From Trichloromonas sp034006665 (GTDB taxonomy: Bacteria > Desulfobacterota > Desulfuromonadia > Desulfuromonadales > Trichloromonadaceae): 64,000 nucleotides of DNA. Shown here piece by piece: positions 16,945-25,702 of the stretch (position 1 is its first letter; each line of letters starts with the position of its first letter). The stretch covers positions 17,878 through 81,877 of the forward strand of contig NZ_JAVESI010000012.1 of assembly GCF_034006665.1 (NCBI RefSeq). The letters are read 5' to 3'. The notes below the pieces were generated by a model. It was not told the origin of the DNA and searched no databases. It saw only the letters and a list, made by a program, of their open reading frames with translations. The position numbers were made by a program, and so were the translations under genes.

Positions 16945-17352
16945 ATGTATAAAAATATCATTAAAAAAACATGTGAAGAATGTGGATATTATGGTGATTT
17001 TGAAGAAATTTTAACGGAACAGGATGAATATTTTATAAATTGTAATAGATGTGGATATTTTAAACAAAAAATGATAAAAAATGTTATTAATGATATTAAT
17101 AAGATAAAAGAAACATTTCCTAAATATACAGAAGATGAAAGGTTTATAACAGTAATAAAAGGTGGTTTTGGGACTTGGAAAATTATACAGAATAATGTTA
17201 AAAATGAAGGTTCATTTGTAGATCAAAATCATATAAATGATTTTCTATCTAATATAGAAAAAATTATTGATATTGAAGGTGTAACTGAAATTTCATATAA
17301 TATAAAAGTTAATAATAATTGGGAATATAAAGAAATAAAAAAACCTTCTTAA
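16945..17352 (+). CDS. Zinc-ribbon protein, unknown function
   Basis: A 135-aa protein. The first 40 residues form a CxxC...CxxC zinc ribbon (CEECGYYG, then CNRCGYF). The rest is an alpha/beta domain with no family I recognise (FITVIKGGFGTWKII in the middle). It is cytoplasmic and ends inside a bidirectional terminator shared with the convergent gene at 17368. Confidence 0.6.
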   Translation: MYKNIIKKTCEECGYYGDFEEILTEQDEYFINCNRCGYFKQKMIKNVINDINKIKETFPKYTEDERFITVIKGGFGTWKIIQNNVKNEGSFVDQNHINDFLSNIEKIIDIEGVTEISYNIKVNNNWEYKEIKKPS

Positions 17353-17365
17353 AGAAGGTTTTTTT
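17337..17365. terminator. Bidirectional terminator
   Basis: Stem aaccttctt with aagaaggtt and a single-base loop, flanked by A-run and T-run, between convergent genes. It includes the last codons of the zinc-ribbon gene. Confidence 0.85.
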
Positions 17366-17367
17366 AT

Positions 17368-18024
17368 TTATAAATCATTAAATCTTCGTATAATTTTCTT
17401 ATTATTATCTGATATTGTTTCTATTGGTTTATACTGTTTAGTTTTAGTTAATGTATCTTTTTTATTATCTCTGCTCTCATTTTTTGGCTTATTATCTACA
17501 TTTTCTTCGATTTTTGATTCTTCTTCTAATTTTTTCATTTGTTGAACCAATTCTATTTCTTTTTGTTTTTCTCTTTCTAAGATATCATCTATGTTATTAA
17601 CATGTTTAACAGTTGGTATTACTTTTTCTTCAACTTTTTTTGGTTTTTCTTCAACTAATGGTTTATCTTTTTCTAAAATAGCGTCAACCATTACTTTAGG
17701 TTTAGATGGTTTTTCTATTTCTTGATAAAGTTCTTCTATTTTTACATTGGCTCTTGTTTTAATTTCAAATTCATCTGACCAAACAGGAAAATATAATTCT
17801 TCTGATATTATTTCGAATTTTATTTTTCCGGTCTCACCTTTATTATAATTTGATAATTGTGGAATATTAAATGTACAAATATTATCTGTAACATTACCAA
17901 AAAATAAATAATTATTATTTTCATTAGTTATAATTAATCTAGGTTCAATATTATTAATATCGATTCCTTCTATATTAATTTTAAATTTTAATTTATCGTT
18001 CTTTTCATTATTGTAGAATTCCAT
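17368..18024 (-). CDS. Hypothetical protein, beta domain plus charged tail
   Basis: A 218-aa protein. Residues 1-95 look like a beta sandwich (FKINIEGIDINNIEPRLIIT, then YFPVWSDEFEIKT). Residues 100-218 are Lys/Glu-rich and probably coiled coil (KPLVEEKPKKVEEK, REKQKEIELVQQMKKLEEE). The layout would suit a structural or scaffold-type protein, but I recognise no family. A TATATATA promoter lies 20-35 nt upstream of its start. Confidence 0.6.
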   Translation of the reverse strand: MEFYNNEKNDKLKFKINIEGIDINNIEPRLIITNENNNYLFFGNVTDNICTFNIPQLSNYNKGETGKIKFEIISEELYFPVWSDEFEIKTRANVKIEELYQEIEKPSKPKVMVDAILEKDKPLVEEKPKKVEEKVIPTVKHVNNIDDILEREKQKEIELVQQMKKLEEESKIEENVDNKPKNESRDNKKDTLTKTKQYKPIETISDNNKKIIRRFNDL

Positions 18025-18042
18025 AATTGTTAAAATTCTTTT

Positions 18043-18058
18043 TTATTATATATAAAAA
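18043..18058 (-). promoter_or_regulatory. TATATATA-type promoter (minus strand)
   Basis: Read on the minus strand: ttttttatatataataaa, ending about 20 nt before the ATG at 18024. It matches the recurrent motif. Confidence 0.45.
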
Positions 18059-18142
18059 AATAAAAATCATTTTTATTAAAAATAATAAAATACATATTTT
18101 TTATTTAATATATATATTAAAATATACAATTAATATATTTCT

Positions 18143-18400
18143 ATGATGAATAGATTAAGATTACATAATATTTTAATAAATAGTGGGTATGAATTAAATA
18201 GTGATAAAGTCATAATTTATAGCAATCCATCTAAATTTTACTATAAAGATGGTATAATTATAAAGTTTTTTGATGATAGAAGTGTTATAATAGATGATAC
18301 TTTTTATAATAGAAAGTATAAATTTAATAAAAATGATAGTAATTATATAATATCTAATTTTATAAAAATGTTAGAAAAAAATCCAGATAAAGTTTTTTAG
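18143..18400 (+). CDS. Hypothetical protein, 85 aa
   Basis: Small unrecognised protein (MMNRLRLHNILINSGYELNS), apparently with a beta sheet (KFYYKDGIIIKFFDDRSVII) and a C-terminal helix. It lies 50 nt upstream of a larger gene on the same strand. No function visible. Confidence 0.55.
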   Translation: MMNRLRLHNILINSGYELNSDKVIIYSNPSKFYYKDGIIIKFFDDRSVIIDDTFYNRKYKFNKNDSNYIISNFIKMLEKNPDKVF

Positions 18401-18416
18401 ATTAAAAATTATTTTA

Positions 18417-18424
18417 TATATTTG
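18417..18424 (+). promoter_or_regulatory. Bacteroidetes-type -7 box
   Basis: TATATTTG fits TAnnTTTG and ends 26 nt before the ATG at 18451. Confidence 0.4.
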
Positions 18425-18450
18425 CATCTAATTTGTTAATTTAGATAAAA

Positions 18451-19485
18451 ATGAATAAAATAAACAACAGATTTAATATTCTATACAAAACAATAAACGA
18501 CTTCAATTTAAATATAATAAATAAACAGAATATTTATAGTAAATATTCTGACATTCATGGTATTAGAATATCAAATGATTTATTGTCGTTTTTTACAAAT
18601 CTCAATGATACTAATAATAAAGCAGAATACATATTACAGTTATTATTTAGTAATACAATGAATTATGATTATTGCAATCATATTAAAAATAATTTTTTAG
18701 TAGATTTAATTAGTTTATCATTTGGTGATAATGGTTATATAAATACACATAATGATAAACAAAAAATAAAACTTGGTAAATTTATAAATAAAATAGTATT
18801 ATTAGTAAATCAATATGGTTATAATGAATGTATAACTGATGATCAAATTGAAAAAATTGTTGATAAATATAAATCATTTAATACACCTAATGATAACATA
18901 TATTTTAATATACTAGAAGGTGATGATATTTTAAAGGGGTATCAGATAGATAATTACGAAAAAAGAAACTCTAGTGCACTACATGGATCTTGTATGAATA
19001 ATAAATCTGATCTATTAAAATTGTATACACAAAATAAAAATAAAGTAAAATTATTAACATTAAATCGAAATGATAAGATAATCGGAAGATCGTTAATATG
19101 GGATTTAGATAAACCTAAATACATATTTATGGATAGAATATATGCAGTTGATAATTATTTATATAAAATATTTGAAGATTTCGCAATATCTAATAATTGG
19201 ATATATAGGGAAAATTATGCTAGAAATGTTTTTAAAGTAAATTGTTATTTTAAAAGTAAAAATTCACATATTGAAAAACTATCAAATAAAATACGTTTAA
19301 CAGTAAAATTAAATACTGATAATATTAAACTATATCCATATATGGATTCATTTGTATATAGAAGTCATTTAACTAACAAATTTTATATAAATAGTAAAAA
19401 TATGATAAATTACACATATTATCAATCTACTAATGGTGGTAAAACAACCATTAAAAATATACCAATGTTATCATTATTTAGTTAA
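18451..19485 (+). CDS. Paralogue family protein (SCM / GR-x-L-x-W / MDRIY motifs), copy 1
   Basis: A 344-aa protein of unknown function that is clearly related to the genes at 62050 and 63584. Shared landmarks in order: LGKFINKI; FNILEGDDILKGY; ALHGSCMNN (Cys about residue 181); VKLLTLNRNDKIIGRSLIW; FMDRIYAVD; NNWIY; and LYPYMDSFVY. The invariant GSCM, R-x-L-x-W and MDRIY suggest an enzyme or binding site, but I know no named family. It has no signal peptide. It overlaps the convergent membrane-protein gene by 12 nt at its 3' end. Confidence 0.65.
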   Translation: MNKINNRFNILYKTINDFNLNIINKQNIYSKYSDIHGIRISNDLLSFFTNLNDTNNKAEYILQLLFSNTMNYDYCNHIKNNFLVDLISLSFGDNGYINTHNDKQKIKLGKFINKIVLLVNQYGYNECITDDQIEKIVDKYKSFNTPNDNIYFNILEGDDILKGYQIDNYEKRNSSALHGSCMNNKSDLLKLYTQNKNKVKLLTLNRNDKIIGRSLIWDLDKPKYIFMDRIYAVDNYLYKIFEDFAISNNWIYRENYARNVFKVNCYFKSKNSHIEKLSNKIRLTVKLNTDNIKLYPYMDSFVYRSHLTNKFYINSKNMINYTYYQSTNGGKTTIKNIPMLSLFS

Positions 19486-20082
19486 TTTTAATTGAATTGA
19501 TTGTATTATTTGTAAATATTTATTTTGTATATACTTTATAATATCATTTTTTTTACTAATATCTGATGTAGTTAATAATTTATTTACTATGTCTTGTATC
19601 AATTCATCTCTGTTATATTCAGATATAAAATGAGATAATTTTATATTATTATGGTATATTTTATTTAATATTATTATATCATTATCGAAATTAGTATTTA
19701 CTATTTCTACAATTTTTTCGTATATAAGTGATTTTTTAGGAATAAACATTGTTTTTTCGTTATTAAATAAAATATTATCTATAATATCATTTACAGAATT
19801 TGTTACATCTACTAATGATGTTTTTAATGTTAAAGATATCATATTTATACTGGATTGATCATCTAATATATTTTTATGTTCTCTTAGTTGTTCTATTTTA
19901 TCTATTATTTTATTATTTTGTTCTTCAAAACTATTAACAATTTCTTTAATTTTTTTTCTATCATTTCTCTTATTATAAATAATAGTAAATACATATGCTA
20001 ATGTTATTATTATTAAAGCAGATAACTTGTAAATACTATCAATAGAATCTATCACACTAGGATCAATTTGAAGCAATAACAT
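19474..20082 (-). CDS. Membrane-anchored protein with cytoplasmic/coiled domain
   Basis: A 202-aa protein. One transmembrane helix lies at about residues 17-37 (SIYKLSALIIITLAYVFTII), followed by a basic stop (YNKRNDRKKIK) and a long helical, coiled-coil-prone part (EEQNNKIIDKIEQLREHKN). The layout is that of a type III or inner-membrane-anchored protein; lysis or superinfection roles are possible but unsupported. The promoter motif upstream (20094-20110) is the TATATATA type. Its 3' end overlaps the convergent neighbour. Confidence 0.6.
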   Translation of the reverse strand: MLLLQIDPSVIDSIDSIYKLSALIIITLAYVFTIIYNKRNDRKKIKEIVNSFEEQNNKIIDKIEQLREHKNILDDQSSINMISLTLKTSLVDVTNSVNDIIDNILFNNEKTMFIPKKSLIYEKIVEIVNTNFDNDIIILNKIYHNNIKLSHFISEYNRDELIQDIVNKLLTTSDISKKNDIIKYIQNKYLQIIQSIQLKLTK

Positions 20083-20093
20083 AAATATTTATT

Positions 20094-20110
20094 TTTATTT
20101 TATATATAAA
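20094..20110 (-). promoter_or_regulatory. TATATATA-type promoter (minus strand)
   Basis: The minus strand reads ttttatatataaaataa, about 12-28 nt before the ATG at 20082. Confidence 0.45.
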
Positions 20111-20157
20111 ATTAAGAATATTAAATTTTAATATATAGATAAAAATATGTGAATTAG

Positions 20158-22605
20158 ATGTATTATTTACTAGATAAAAAATCAGATGAAACTTTTACAA
20201 TAAATTTTATAGGTTCAGAAAAATTTGATATTGGTAATAAACTAATATTAAAGATGCCTGAATGTGTAAAGGGAATAACTAAAATAACATCATTTAATGA
20301 TATAATTATAGGAGAAACAAAGACATCATTTTTAAAAAAATCATTCAGATATAAAAATGGAAAAACATATGAATGGTCTAATATTTTATCAATAGATGAA
20401 ATAACAAATATAGAAATATGTCCATCTAGATGTTTAGAATTAGAAATAATATATTTTAGAGTAGATGATAATAGAGATAATAATACTGAGATTTTCTTAA
20501 ACGGTGTAACTATAAATGGGGAATATAATATAATGAAATCTGATAGTTTTGTAACTTTAACTATTGATAATCCTTTACAAATATTAGAAGTAGGTGATTT
20601 ATTAAAAATATTCTCAATTGATGCTTTTGAAATAATATCTACATCTAAACTAGATGATCATTTTACAATAAAATATAGATATTCACAAAATGATAAAAGA
20701 TCATGGACAAAATGGGAACCATTAACAAAAGAAAATATATCTACTGCAAAATGGGATAAATTAAGATTTGTTGAATTACAATATCTATTTGAACTATCAC
20801 CAAATGTTATAAAACCAGTTAAAATATATGACGTTATATTATATGGCGATTTCCAAAATGTAACAGCTAACTATAAAAAAATCAATAAATTCGGATTAAA
20901 AGAAAACTGTGTGAATTTAGCATTTAAACCTTCTGATATAAAAGAACAAACAAGTGGTATAGATGAAACTATACCAGCTAAATCTTTAGATTCTAATACA
21001 TTATCATTGATAAAGGAAACATCAGAATACCAATTAAGAATGAATTGGTTAACACAAGGTATAAATTGTTATTCTAATGTATTATCATCTGAAGGTATGA
21101 CACAATTAGATGTGTTAAATGCTGAAAATAAAGCTAACTCTGCTAATTTTTGGAATCCTTATGAATTTGATAAGATAACAAATTTTCATGATATGTTAGC
21201 TAAACAAATATCAGATATGTTGGGTATGACAGTGGAATACCATCTGACCGATCCTGATGGAAATGGTATAGATAGAGTAATTCATGAGTATCAATTACAT
21301 AACATAATAGATTATAAAAATATTAAAGTATTAGTACCTGATAATCAATTCCCAGAAAATCAAATTATAATAAATCAGTTTAATCTTGATTTATTTGATA
21401 CATTTAAGGTACATATATTAAAAAGTGATTTTAAAGAAGTATTTGGTATAGGTAAAAGACCTGGACAAGAAGATGTTTTATATTTTTGTCAAGTTAATAG
21501 AATGTATATTGTAAAACATGCTCAAATTCATAAGAATATTATGAATGCTGGTATTTATTATGATGTTGTTCTTGAGAAATATGAAAAAAGATCTAATGTT
21601 ATTAATAGGGTTGAAGAATCTAAATCAAGAATTGAACAACTTACAAGAAATACAACAATTGATGAATTATTTGGTTTTGAAGAAGAACAAGACTTTAAAA
21701 AGGTTGCAAATAAAATTCAGTTAAAACCAAAATCATTCGATTTTATAAGATCAAATATAAATAAAGATACTAAAATTGTTAAAAATGATATTTATAATGG
21801 AAGTATTAAAGTAATGGAAAATTATTATGATATTTCAAGAGTTCAATCATCAGATAACGCTGTAACTTATAAAAAAGCAGATAATAAATTATTAAAATCT
21901 GATAACAGGTCATTTATATTTTGGTTTAAATTTCCTAATGAATATGATGTTAACAAAGCAATAACTAAAAGAGTGATAAATGGTTATGATATAGATGATA
22001 ATAGATATTATTTTTTAGTAAATTATGATGATGATAGTGGATTAGGCTATTCTATATTTTATCAAAGTGGATATATATATCTTCAAATAAATGATAATTT
22101 ATATAAGATGGAATCAGATATTATGACAAATGTTTGGTTTAGTTTAATTATTAATTTAGAACAAAGACAGAATAGTATTACAATGAAACTATATAGAAGA
22201 AATACATCAGTTAATGTTTTACTATTCAATCCATTATCATATGATAGAATTCAATTAAATATTGAAGATATTGAAGACATTGATTATGAAATGAGAGTTA
22301 ATGGATTTAGAGCAGTAGATAATATTGAGATAAATTCAGAAGAAGTTAAATCTAAATATTTATTAATAAACTCATTAGAACAACAAATAAACCCAATTGA
22401 TTTTGAACATGTGAAAGATATGTATATACCTGGTTCTAAGATGAGTATATCTAATATAAGAATATTTAATGATATTATTCCTAATGATTATGATAATATA
22501 ATATTAAACCAGTTAATTATAAAAGATGAGCAGAATTTGATATTATCAGATAATGCAAATAAAAAATTAATAACTACAAATTATCCAAATAAACAATGGA
22601 GATAA
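20158..22605 (+). CDS. Large virion (tail/baseplate) protein with LamG-like domain
   Basis: An 815-aa protein of structural character. The N-terminal half is a series of beta domains (TFTINFIGSEKFDIGNKLIL; YRYSQNDKRSWTKWEPLT, a Thr/Trp phrase common in phage tail Ig-like domains). A middle part (LGMTVEYHLTDPDGNGIDRV) is typical of baseplate or tail proteins. The segment at about 575-720 (NRSFIFWFKFP, YYFLVNYDDDSGLGYSIFY, WFSLIINLEQ) looks like a concanavalin/LamG sandwich. It is not close to any single T4 protein I can name. It stands apart from the minus-strand tail genes. Confidence 0.6.
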   Translation: MYYLLDKKSDETFTINFIGSEKFDIGNKLILKMPECVKGITKITSFNDIIIGETKTSFLKKSFRYKNGKTYEWSNILSIDEITNIEICPSRCLELEIIYFRVDDNRDNNTEIFLNGVTINGEYNIMKSDSFVTLTIDNPLQILEVGDLLKIFSIDAFEIISTSKLDDHFTIKYRYSQNDKRSWTKWEPLTKENISTAKWDKLRFVELQYLFELSPNVIKPVKIYDVILYGDFQNVTANYKKINKFGLKENCVNLAFKPSDIKEQTSGIDETIPAKSLDSNTLSLIKETSEYQLRMNWLTQGINCYSNVLSSEGMTQLDVLNAENKANSANFWNPYEFDKITNFHDMLAKQISDMLGMTVEYHLTDPDGNGIDRVIHEYQLHNIIDYKNIKVLVPDNQFPENQIIINQFNLDLFDTFKVHILKSDFKEVFGIGKRPGQEDVLYFCQVNRMYIVKHAQIHKNIMNAGIYYDVVLEKYEKRSNVINRVEESKSRIEQLTRNTTIDELFGFEEEQDFKKVANKIQLKPKSFDFIRSNINKDTKIVKNDIYNGSIKVMENYYDISRVQSSDNAVTYKKADNKLLKSDNRSFIFWFKFPNEYDVNKAITKRVINGYDIDDNRYYFLVNYDDDSGLGYSIFYQSGYIYLQINDNLYKMESDIMTNVWFSLIINLEQRQNSITMKLYRRNTSVNVLLFNPLSYDRIQLNIEDIEDIDYEMRVNGFRAVDNIEINSEEVKSKYLLINSLEQQINPIDFEHVKDMYIPGSKMSISNIRIFNDIIPNDYDNIILNQLIIKDEQNLILSDNANKKLITTNYPNKQWR

Positions 22606-22628
22606 TTTTTTTATTCAAAAAAAATTAT

Positions 22629-22636
22629 TATATTTG
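22629..22636 (+). promoter_or_regulatory. Bacteroidetes-type -7 box
   Basis: TATATTTG fits TAnnTTTG and ends 20 nt before the ATG at 22657. Confidence 0.4.
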
Positions 22637-22656
22637 CAAATAATTTCATAATAAAA

Positions 22657-23235
22657 ATGGATAAATTATATACAAGAGTTAATTTAATAATCGAAGTTAA
22701 AGACTATCCTGTTGGTGGTATAGTAAAAATGCATTTTTGGTTAAATTATATATTAGACGTTGAAGATGTTGATAAATTTATCAAAGATAATATAGAATTT
22801 AATCAAGATTTTAAAAATAAATATACTATAAATAAGGTATCAGTGGGAGGAATTCATTATTGTTCAAGTATGTCTAATAAAGAAGGATTTGGTAATTTAA
22901 TATTTGATTCTTATATTAGACACACACCAATATTTAATAAAGATAATAAAAATGAAAATAATACTGAATATAAAAAGAAAAAAAACATAACATTAGATGA
23001 TATTGATCTTTTTAATATAGATAATGAAGAATTAAAAAATTATATAAAAAAGATAAATAATGAATTATTTAAAAGAGAATATTTTTTAAGTGATGATGAA
23101 TTTAATTTTTATGATAAATCTAATGGATCAATTGATATAAAAGATGTTAAAAATATTTATAAGAAATATAATGGTGATTTAATAAAGTACAAAAAAGATA
23201 TAATAAGAAATAAATTAAAATGTCTAACTATATAG
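22657..23235 (+). CDS. Hypothetical protein, 192 aa
   Basis: Unrecognised. The first 100 residues look like a compact alpha/beta domain (VNLIIEVKDYPVGGIVKMHF, then SVGGIHYCSSMSNKEGFG). The remainder is Lys/Asn/Asp-rich and helical. Its last codons lie in a palindromic terminator and overlap the last codons of the convergent gene by 8 nt. Confidence 0.55.
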   Translation: MDKLYTRVNLIIEVKDYPVGGIVKMHFWLNYILDVEDVDKFIKDNIEFNQDFKNKYTINKVSVGGIHYCSSMSNKEGFGNLIFDSYIRHTPIFNKDNKNENNTEYKKKKNITLDDIDLFNIDNEELKNYIKKINNELFKREYFLSDDEFNFYDKSNGSIDIKDVKNIYKKYNGDLIKYKKDIIRNKLKCLTI

Positions 23236-23246
23236 TTAGACATTTT
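23217..23246. terminator. Bidirectional terminator inside two coding ends
   Basis: Perfect palindrome aaaatgtctaacta / tatagttagacatttt spanning the stop codons of both convergent genes. Both proteins consequently end in the same residues (KCLTI). Confidence 0.8.
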
Positions 23247-23713
23247 CTTATATCTTTTGAGTTATAGTATACAAATATCTTATCTCTTTGTTTAACATTT
23301 ATAATATCTAAGTTTTTAACTTTATCTGATATTTCATTTATATAATCTTTTAATTCTTTTAATGATTGAGTATAATTAAATGGTGGGTTATAATAATCAG
23401 GAAATTTATCTAAATATGTTGATATTTCTTTAGTTATAGTATTTTTATTTATATATAACTCGTCTTTTATAATATTACTTTTTATTTGTAATATATCTAA
23501 TATATTTTCATTGAATCGATGTATTAGGTTATTGGTTTCTATTATTTTTAATAATCCAATTGCATAAGCATCATTTTCACTTAACGATATTGGTTTATTA
23601 TCATTTACTATTTTTTTTATTTGATCTTCATCTTTATCATGTAAACAAAACTTTTTATATTTATCCCATAAACATCTTTGTATTATATCATTTGGTGTAA
23701 CTATTATTTGCAT
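23228..23713 (-). CDS. Hypothetical protein, 161 aa
   Basis: Unrecognised helical protein (MQIIVTPNDIIQRCLWDKYK at the start). It is the last gene of a minus-strand group (24713 down to 23228) and follows the GIY-YIG-like gene by 10 nt. No domain seen. Confidence 0.55.
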   Translation of the reverse strand: MQIIVTPNDIIQRCLWDKYKKFCLHDKDEDQIKKIVNDNKPISLSENDAYAIGLLKIIETNNLIHRFNENILDILQIKSNIIKDELYINKNTITKEISTYLDKFPDYYNPPFNYTQSLKELKDYINEISDKVKNLDIINVKQRDKIFVYYNSKDIRKCLTI

Positions 23714-23722
23714 ATATTATAT

Positions 23723-24037
23723 TTATTTTTTAATATTATTTTCATTTAAATAGATATTAATAGTTTCATACTTTTTACAATTATTTATAAAATTTACTTC
23801 ATCATAAATGTCTAATTTAAACCATTCTCCATTAACTTTTTTATGTCTATAAATATTATGTAATGTTTTTTCTATTATTTTACTATAATCTGATTGATAT
23901 TCATCAACTATAATAATTTTATTAGGACAACCTGTTTGTAAATTTTTTAATCTTGAATTTACTGTACTTTTTGTATATCCTATTTTATATATTGGAGAAT
24001 TATCATCAATCATTTTTAATAAGTATACTTTTGGCAT
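23723..24037 (-). CDS. GIY-YIG superfamily protein, T5orf172/MUG113-like
   Basis: A 104-aa protein with the T5orf172-type arrangement: KVYLLKMIDDNSPIYKIGYT at the start, then RLKNLQTGCPN, an IEKTLHNIYRHKKV helix with Glu and His, and NGEWFKLDIYDE. The GIY-YIG pair is replaced by VYLLK ... YKIGYT, as usual in this branch. Members are predicted nucleases or DNA-binding modules, some in selfish genes. It stands alone with no DNA-binding extension, so it may be a small resident nuclease or a reduced homing gene. Confidence 0.7.
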   Translation of the reverse strand: MPKVYLLKMIDDNSPIYKIGYTKSTVNSRLKNLQTGCPNKIIIVDEYQSDYSKIIEKTLHNIYRHKKVNGEWFKLDIYDEVNFINNCKKYETINIYLNENNIKK

Positions 24038-24090
24038 ATATAATATTCTTTTTGGTTATATATTATAATATATATGTCCAAAAAGAATAT

Positions 24091-24354
24091 TTATTTACTT
24101 ATATCTTCGGTATTAATATCTACATTAAGATCAACATCAACATCGATATCTAAATCTACATCTACATCTACATTAGTATTTTCATTTTCTACCACATTAG
24201 ATATTTGCTGCTGATTTTTTAATTGAAATTCTTTAACCTTTTCAAAATAATCTTTTATTTTTTGTTCTTTTAATCTCTTATTGGTTACTTGAATTTGTCT
24301 TTTATATTCCGCTACTTTCTTTTTGTGTTTTTTCCCATGTTTTGATTTTGGCAT
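24091..24354 (-). CDS. Small basic protein with Val-Asp repeat tail
   Basis: An 87-aa protein. Residues 1-50 are basic and helical (MPKSKHGKKHKKKVAEYKRQ). The C-terminal 25 residues are an alternating Val/Leu/Ile-Asp repeat (NVDVDVDLDIDVDVDLN), encoded by hexamer-like repeats at about 24109-24172. The basic head and acidic repetitive tail suggest a nucleic-acid- or protein-binding mini protein of unknown role. Repeat length may vary between strains. Confidence 0.55.
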   Translation of the reverse strand: MPKSKHGKKHKKKVAEYKRQIQVTNKRLKEQKIKDYFEKVKEFQLKNQQQISNVVENENTNVDVDVDLDIDVDVDLNVDINTEDISK

Positions 24355-24410
24355 AATTAATTTGTTATTTTTTAAAATTATTTAATTATTTATTATATTT
24401 TATTAATGTT

Positions 24411-24713
24411 TTAAAGTTTATTTTCATTTAAAAAATTATTTAGTATTTCTTCTGTATTTGGTATGCTATTATGTATAAAATAGATTAATTCGTTTATTTT
24501 ATCATAGTCATAAATATTATCAATGTTTAATTTTATTAATAATTTGTCTTCTGGTACTATTCTAATATTTCCATTTCTATCATACCAATATCCTATTTCA
24601 TATATATCTTCACCTGCAATCATATTTAATAATAACGCTACACCATTATCTATTTTACCAATATAATCAATTATACTTATGGATATTGGTAAATCTTTAA
24701 TAATATCATTCAT
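24411..24713 (-). CDS. Hypothetical protein, 100 aa
   Basis: Small unrecognised protein with a probable alpha/beta fold (MNDIIKDLPISISIIDYIGK; YEIGYWYDRNGNIRIVPEDK). It is the first gene of a minus-strand group and divergent from gp25. The gap carries a TATATATA element that probably serves gp25. Confidence 0.55.
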   Translation of the reverse strand: MNDIIKDLPISISIIDYIGKIDNGVALLLNMIAGEDIYEIGYWYDRNGNIRIVPEDKLLIKLNIDNIYDYDKINELIYFIHNSIPNTEEILNNFLNENKL

Positions 24714-24730
24714 ATAAATAGAAACATTTT

Positions 24731-24744
24731 ATTTTTATATATAA
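24731..24744 (+). promoter_or_regulatory. TATATATA-type promoter before gp25-terL
   Basis: The sequence atttttatatataa ends about 20 nt before the gp25-like ATG at 24765. Structural and packaging genes downstream suggest this motif may be the late promoter, comparable to the T4 late TATAAATA. Confidence 0.5.
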
Positions 24745-24764
24745 TAGAAAATAATATTTGTTTT

Positions 24765-25136
24765 ATGCCAAACGCGGATATTAAAGATTTTAATATTAGA
24801 TATAAAGGACATCCAAAATTTAAAGATTTAAAATTAATAGAGGATAGAACATTAGAAGTAATAATACAGAAATTAGAAATGATGCTTTTTACAAATAAAG
24901 GCGAAGTTCTAAATGATTATAATTTTGGTGCCAATTTAGAGTATTATTTATGGTCAACTAAAGTACCTGTAAATAGAATAAAAGATGAAATACAAGAACA
25001 AATAAATCAATATATACCAGAATTAAATAATTATGAATATACAATTGATACAAAATTATATAATGGTACAAAAAGAGATATTTTATTTATAAATATAAAT
25101 ATAAAAGATATTGAAGTTACATTTCTCTTAAAATAA
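24765..25136 (+). CDS. 25: Baseplate wedge protein, gp25-like
   Basis: A 123-aa protein of the gp25/W-type baseplate family, the part of contractile tails that starts sheath assembly. The family signature is visible: helix EVIIQKLEMMLFTNKGEVL (residues about 31-49) followed by NDYNFGANLEYYLWS, then a PVNRIKDEIQEQINQYIPEL helix and a C-terminal strand pair. Length is normal (T4 gp25 is 132 aa). It is directly followed by terL. This confirms a contractile-tailed phage. Confidence 0.85.
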   Translation: MPNADIKDFNIRYKGHPKFKDLKLIEDRTLEVIIQKLEMMLFTNKGEVLNDYNFGANLEYYLWSTKVPVNRIKDEIQEQINQYIPELNNYEYTIDTKLYNGTKRDILFININIKDIEVTFLLK

Positions 25137-25145
25137 AAATGTATT

Positions 25146-25670
25146 ATGAAATTAAATAAAAATGAGTTAGATGAAAAGTATATTAATATATTAACAACCA
25201 ATAGAGTTAATGATATTATAGAAAAACAAAATTTAAATTTAAAATTAACCAAAGATGAACATATATGGTTTGATAGGCAATTTGGTGTTCGTAGAGCAAA
25301 TCTAAAATTTGCACATACAAAAAAAGAATTAGAGGAATATACCAAATGTAAGATGGATATTCATTATTTTGCTGATAATTATTGTCAAATAAAAAGAGAA
25401 GATGGTACAATAGGACCAATGAAATTAAGAGATTACCAAAAAGATATTTTAGATTTATATGCAAATAACAGGTACTCAATATTAATGGCTAGCCGGCAAA
25501 TGGGAAAATGCAACTCTTTGATTTCTAAAGTGTTAGTAAAAGATAATAATGGAAAAGAGTTTAATATAACAATCGGTGAATTATATTATACTTATATTCA
25601 ACAAGAAAGAAAATTAACACTAATAGAAATATTAAAATTATTTTTATATAAAATATTGTCATTTTTATAA
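25146..25670 (+). CDS. 17: Large terminase TerL, N-terminal part with split-intein N fragment
   Basis: A 174-aa product. Residues 1-121 are the N-terminal part of a T4 gp17-type terminase, with the adenine-binding phrase LRDYQKDILDLYANNRYSIL and the P-loop MASRQMGK ending at Lys121. Cys122 opens an intein N fragment of 53 aa (CNSLISKVLVKDNNGKEFN, then ITIGELYY) that ends in a hydrophobic helix (EILKLFLYKILSFL) and a stop. The P-loop Thr and everything after is encoded at 26799. TerL is the packaging motor ATPase-nuclease, so trans-splicing is needed for virion production. It starts 9 nt after the gp25-like stop. Confidence 0.88.
   Translation: MKLNKNELDEKYINILTTNRVNDIIEKQNLNLKLTKDEHIWFDRQFGVRRANLKFAHTKKELEEYTKCKMDIHYFADNYCQIKREDGTIGPMKLRDYQKDILDLYANNRYSILMASRQMGKCNSLISKVLVKDNNGKEFNITIGELYYTYIQQERKLTLIEILKLFLYKILSFL
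25509..25667 (+). other. Split intein N fragment, TerL (53 aa)
   Basis: Cys122 follows the P-loop lysine. The fragment has only block A-like sequence, plus a C-terminal hydrophobic helix. Block B (LECADYHIV) lies on the other part. It is homologous to the gp41 N fragment (C...T/S...IK/VKN/D...IGDFF/GELYY). Confidence 0.83.
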
Positions 25671-25702
25671 ATTACTTTACCAAATTATCTTTTAGCCATA
25701 AA

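Noticed and set aside
24109..24172. Short tandem repeat as a possible non-coding or origin repeat
   Set aside because: It is in frame and encodes the Val-Asp tail of the 87-aa protein.
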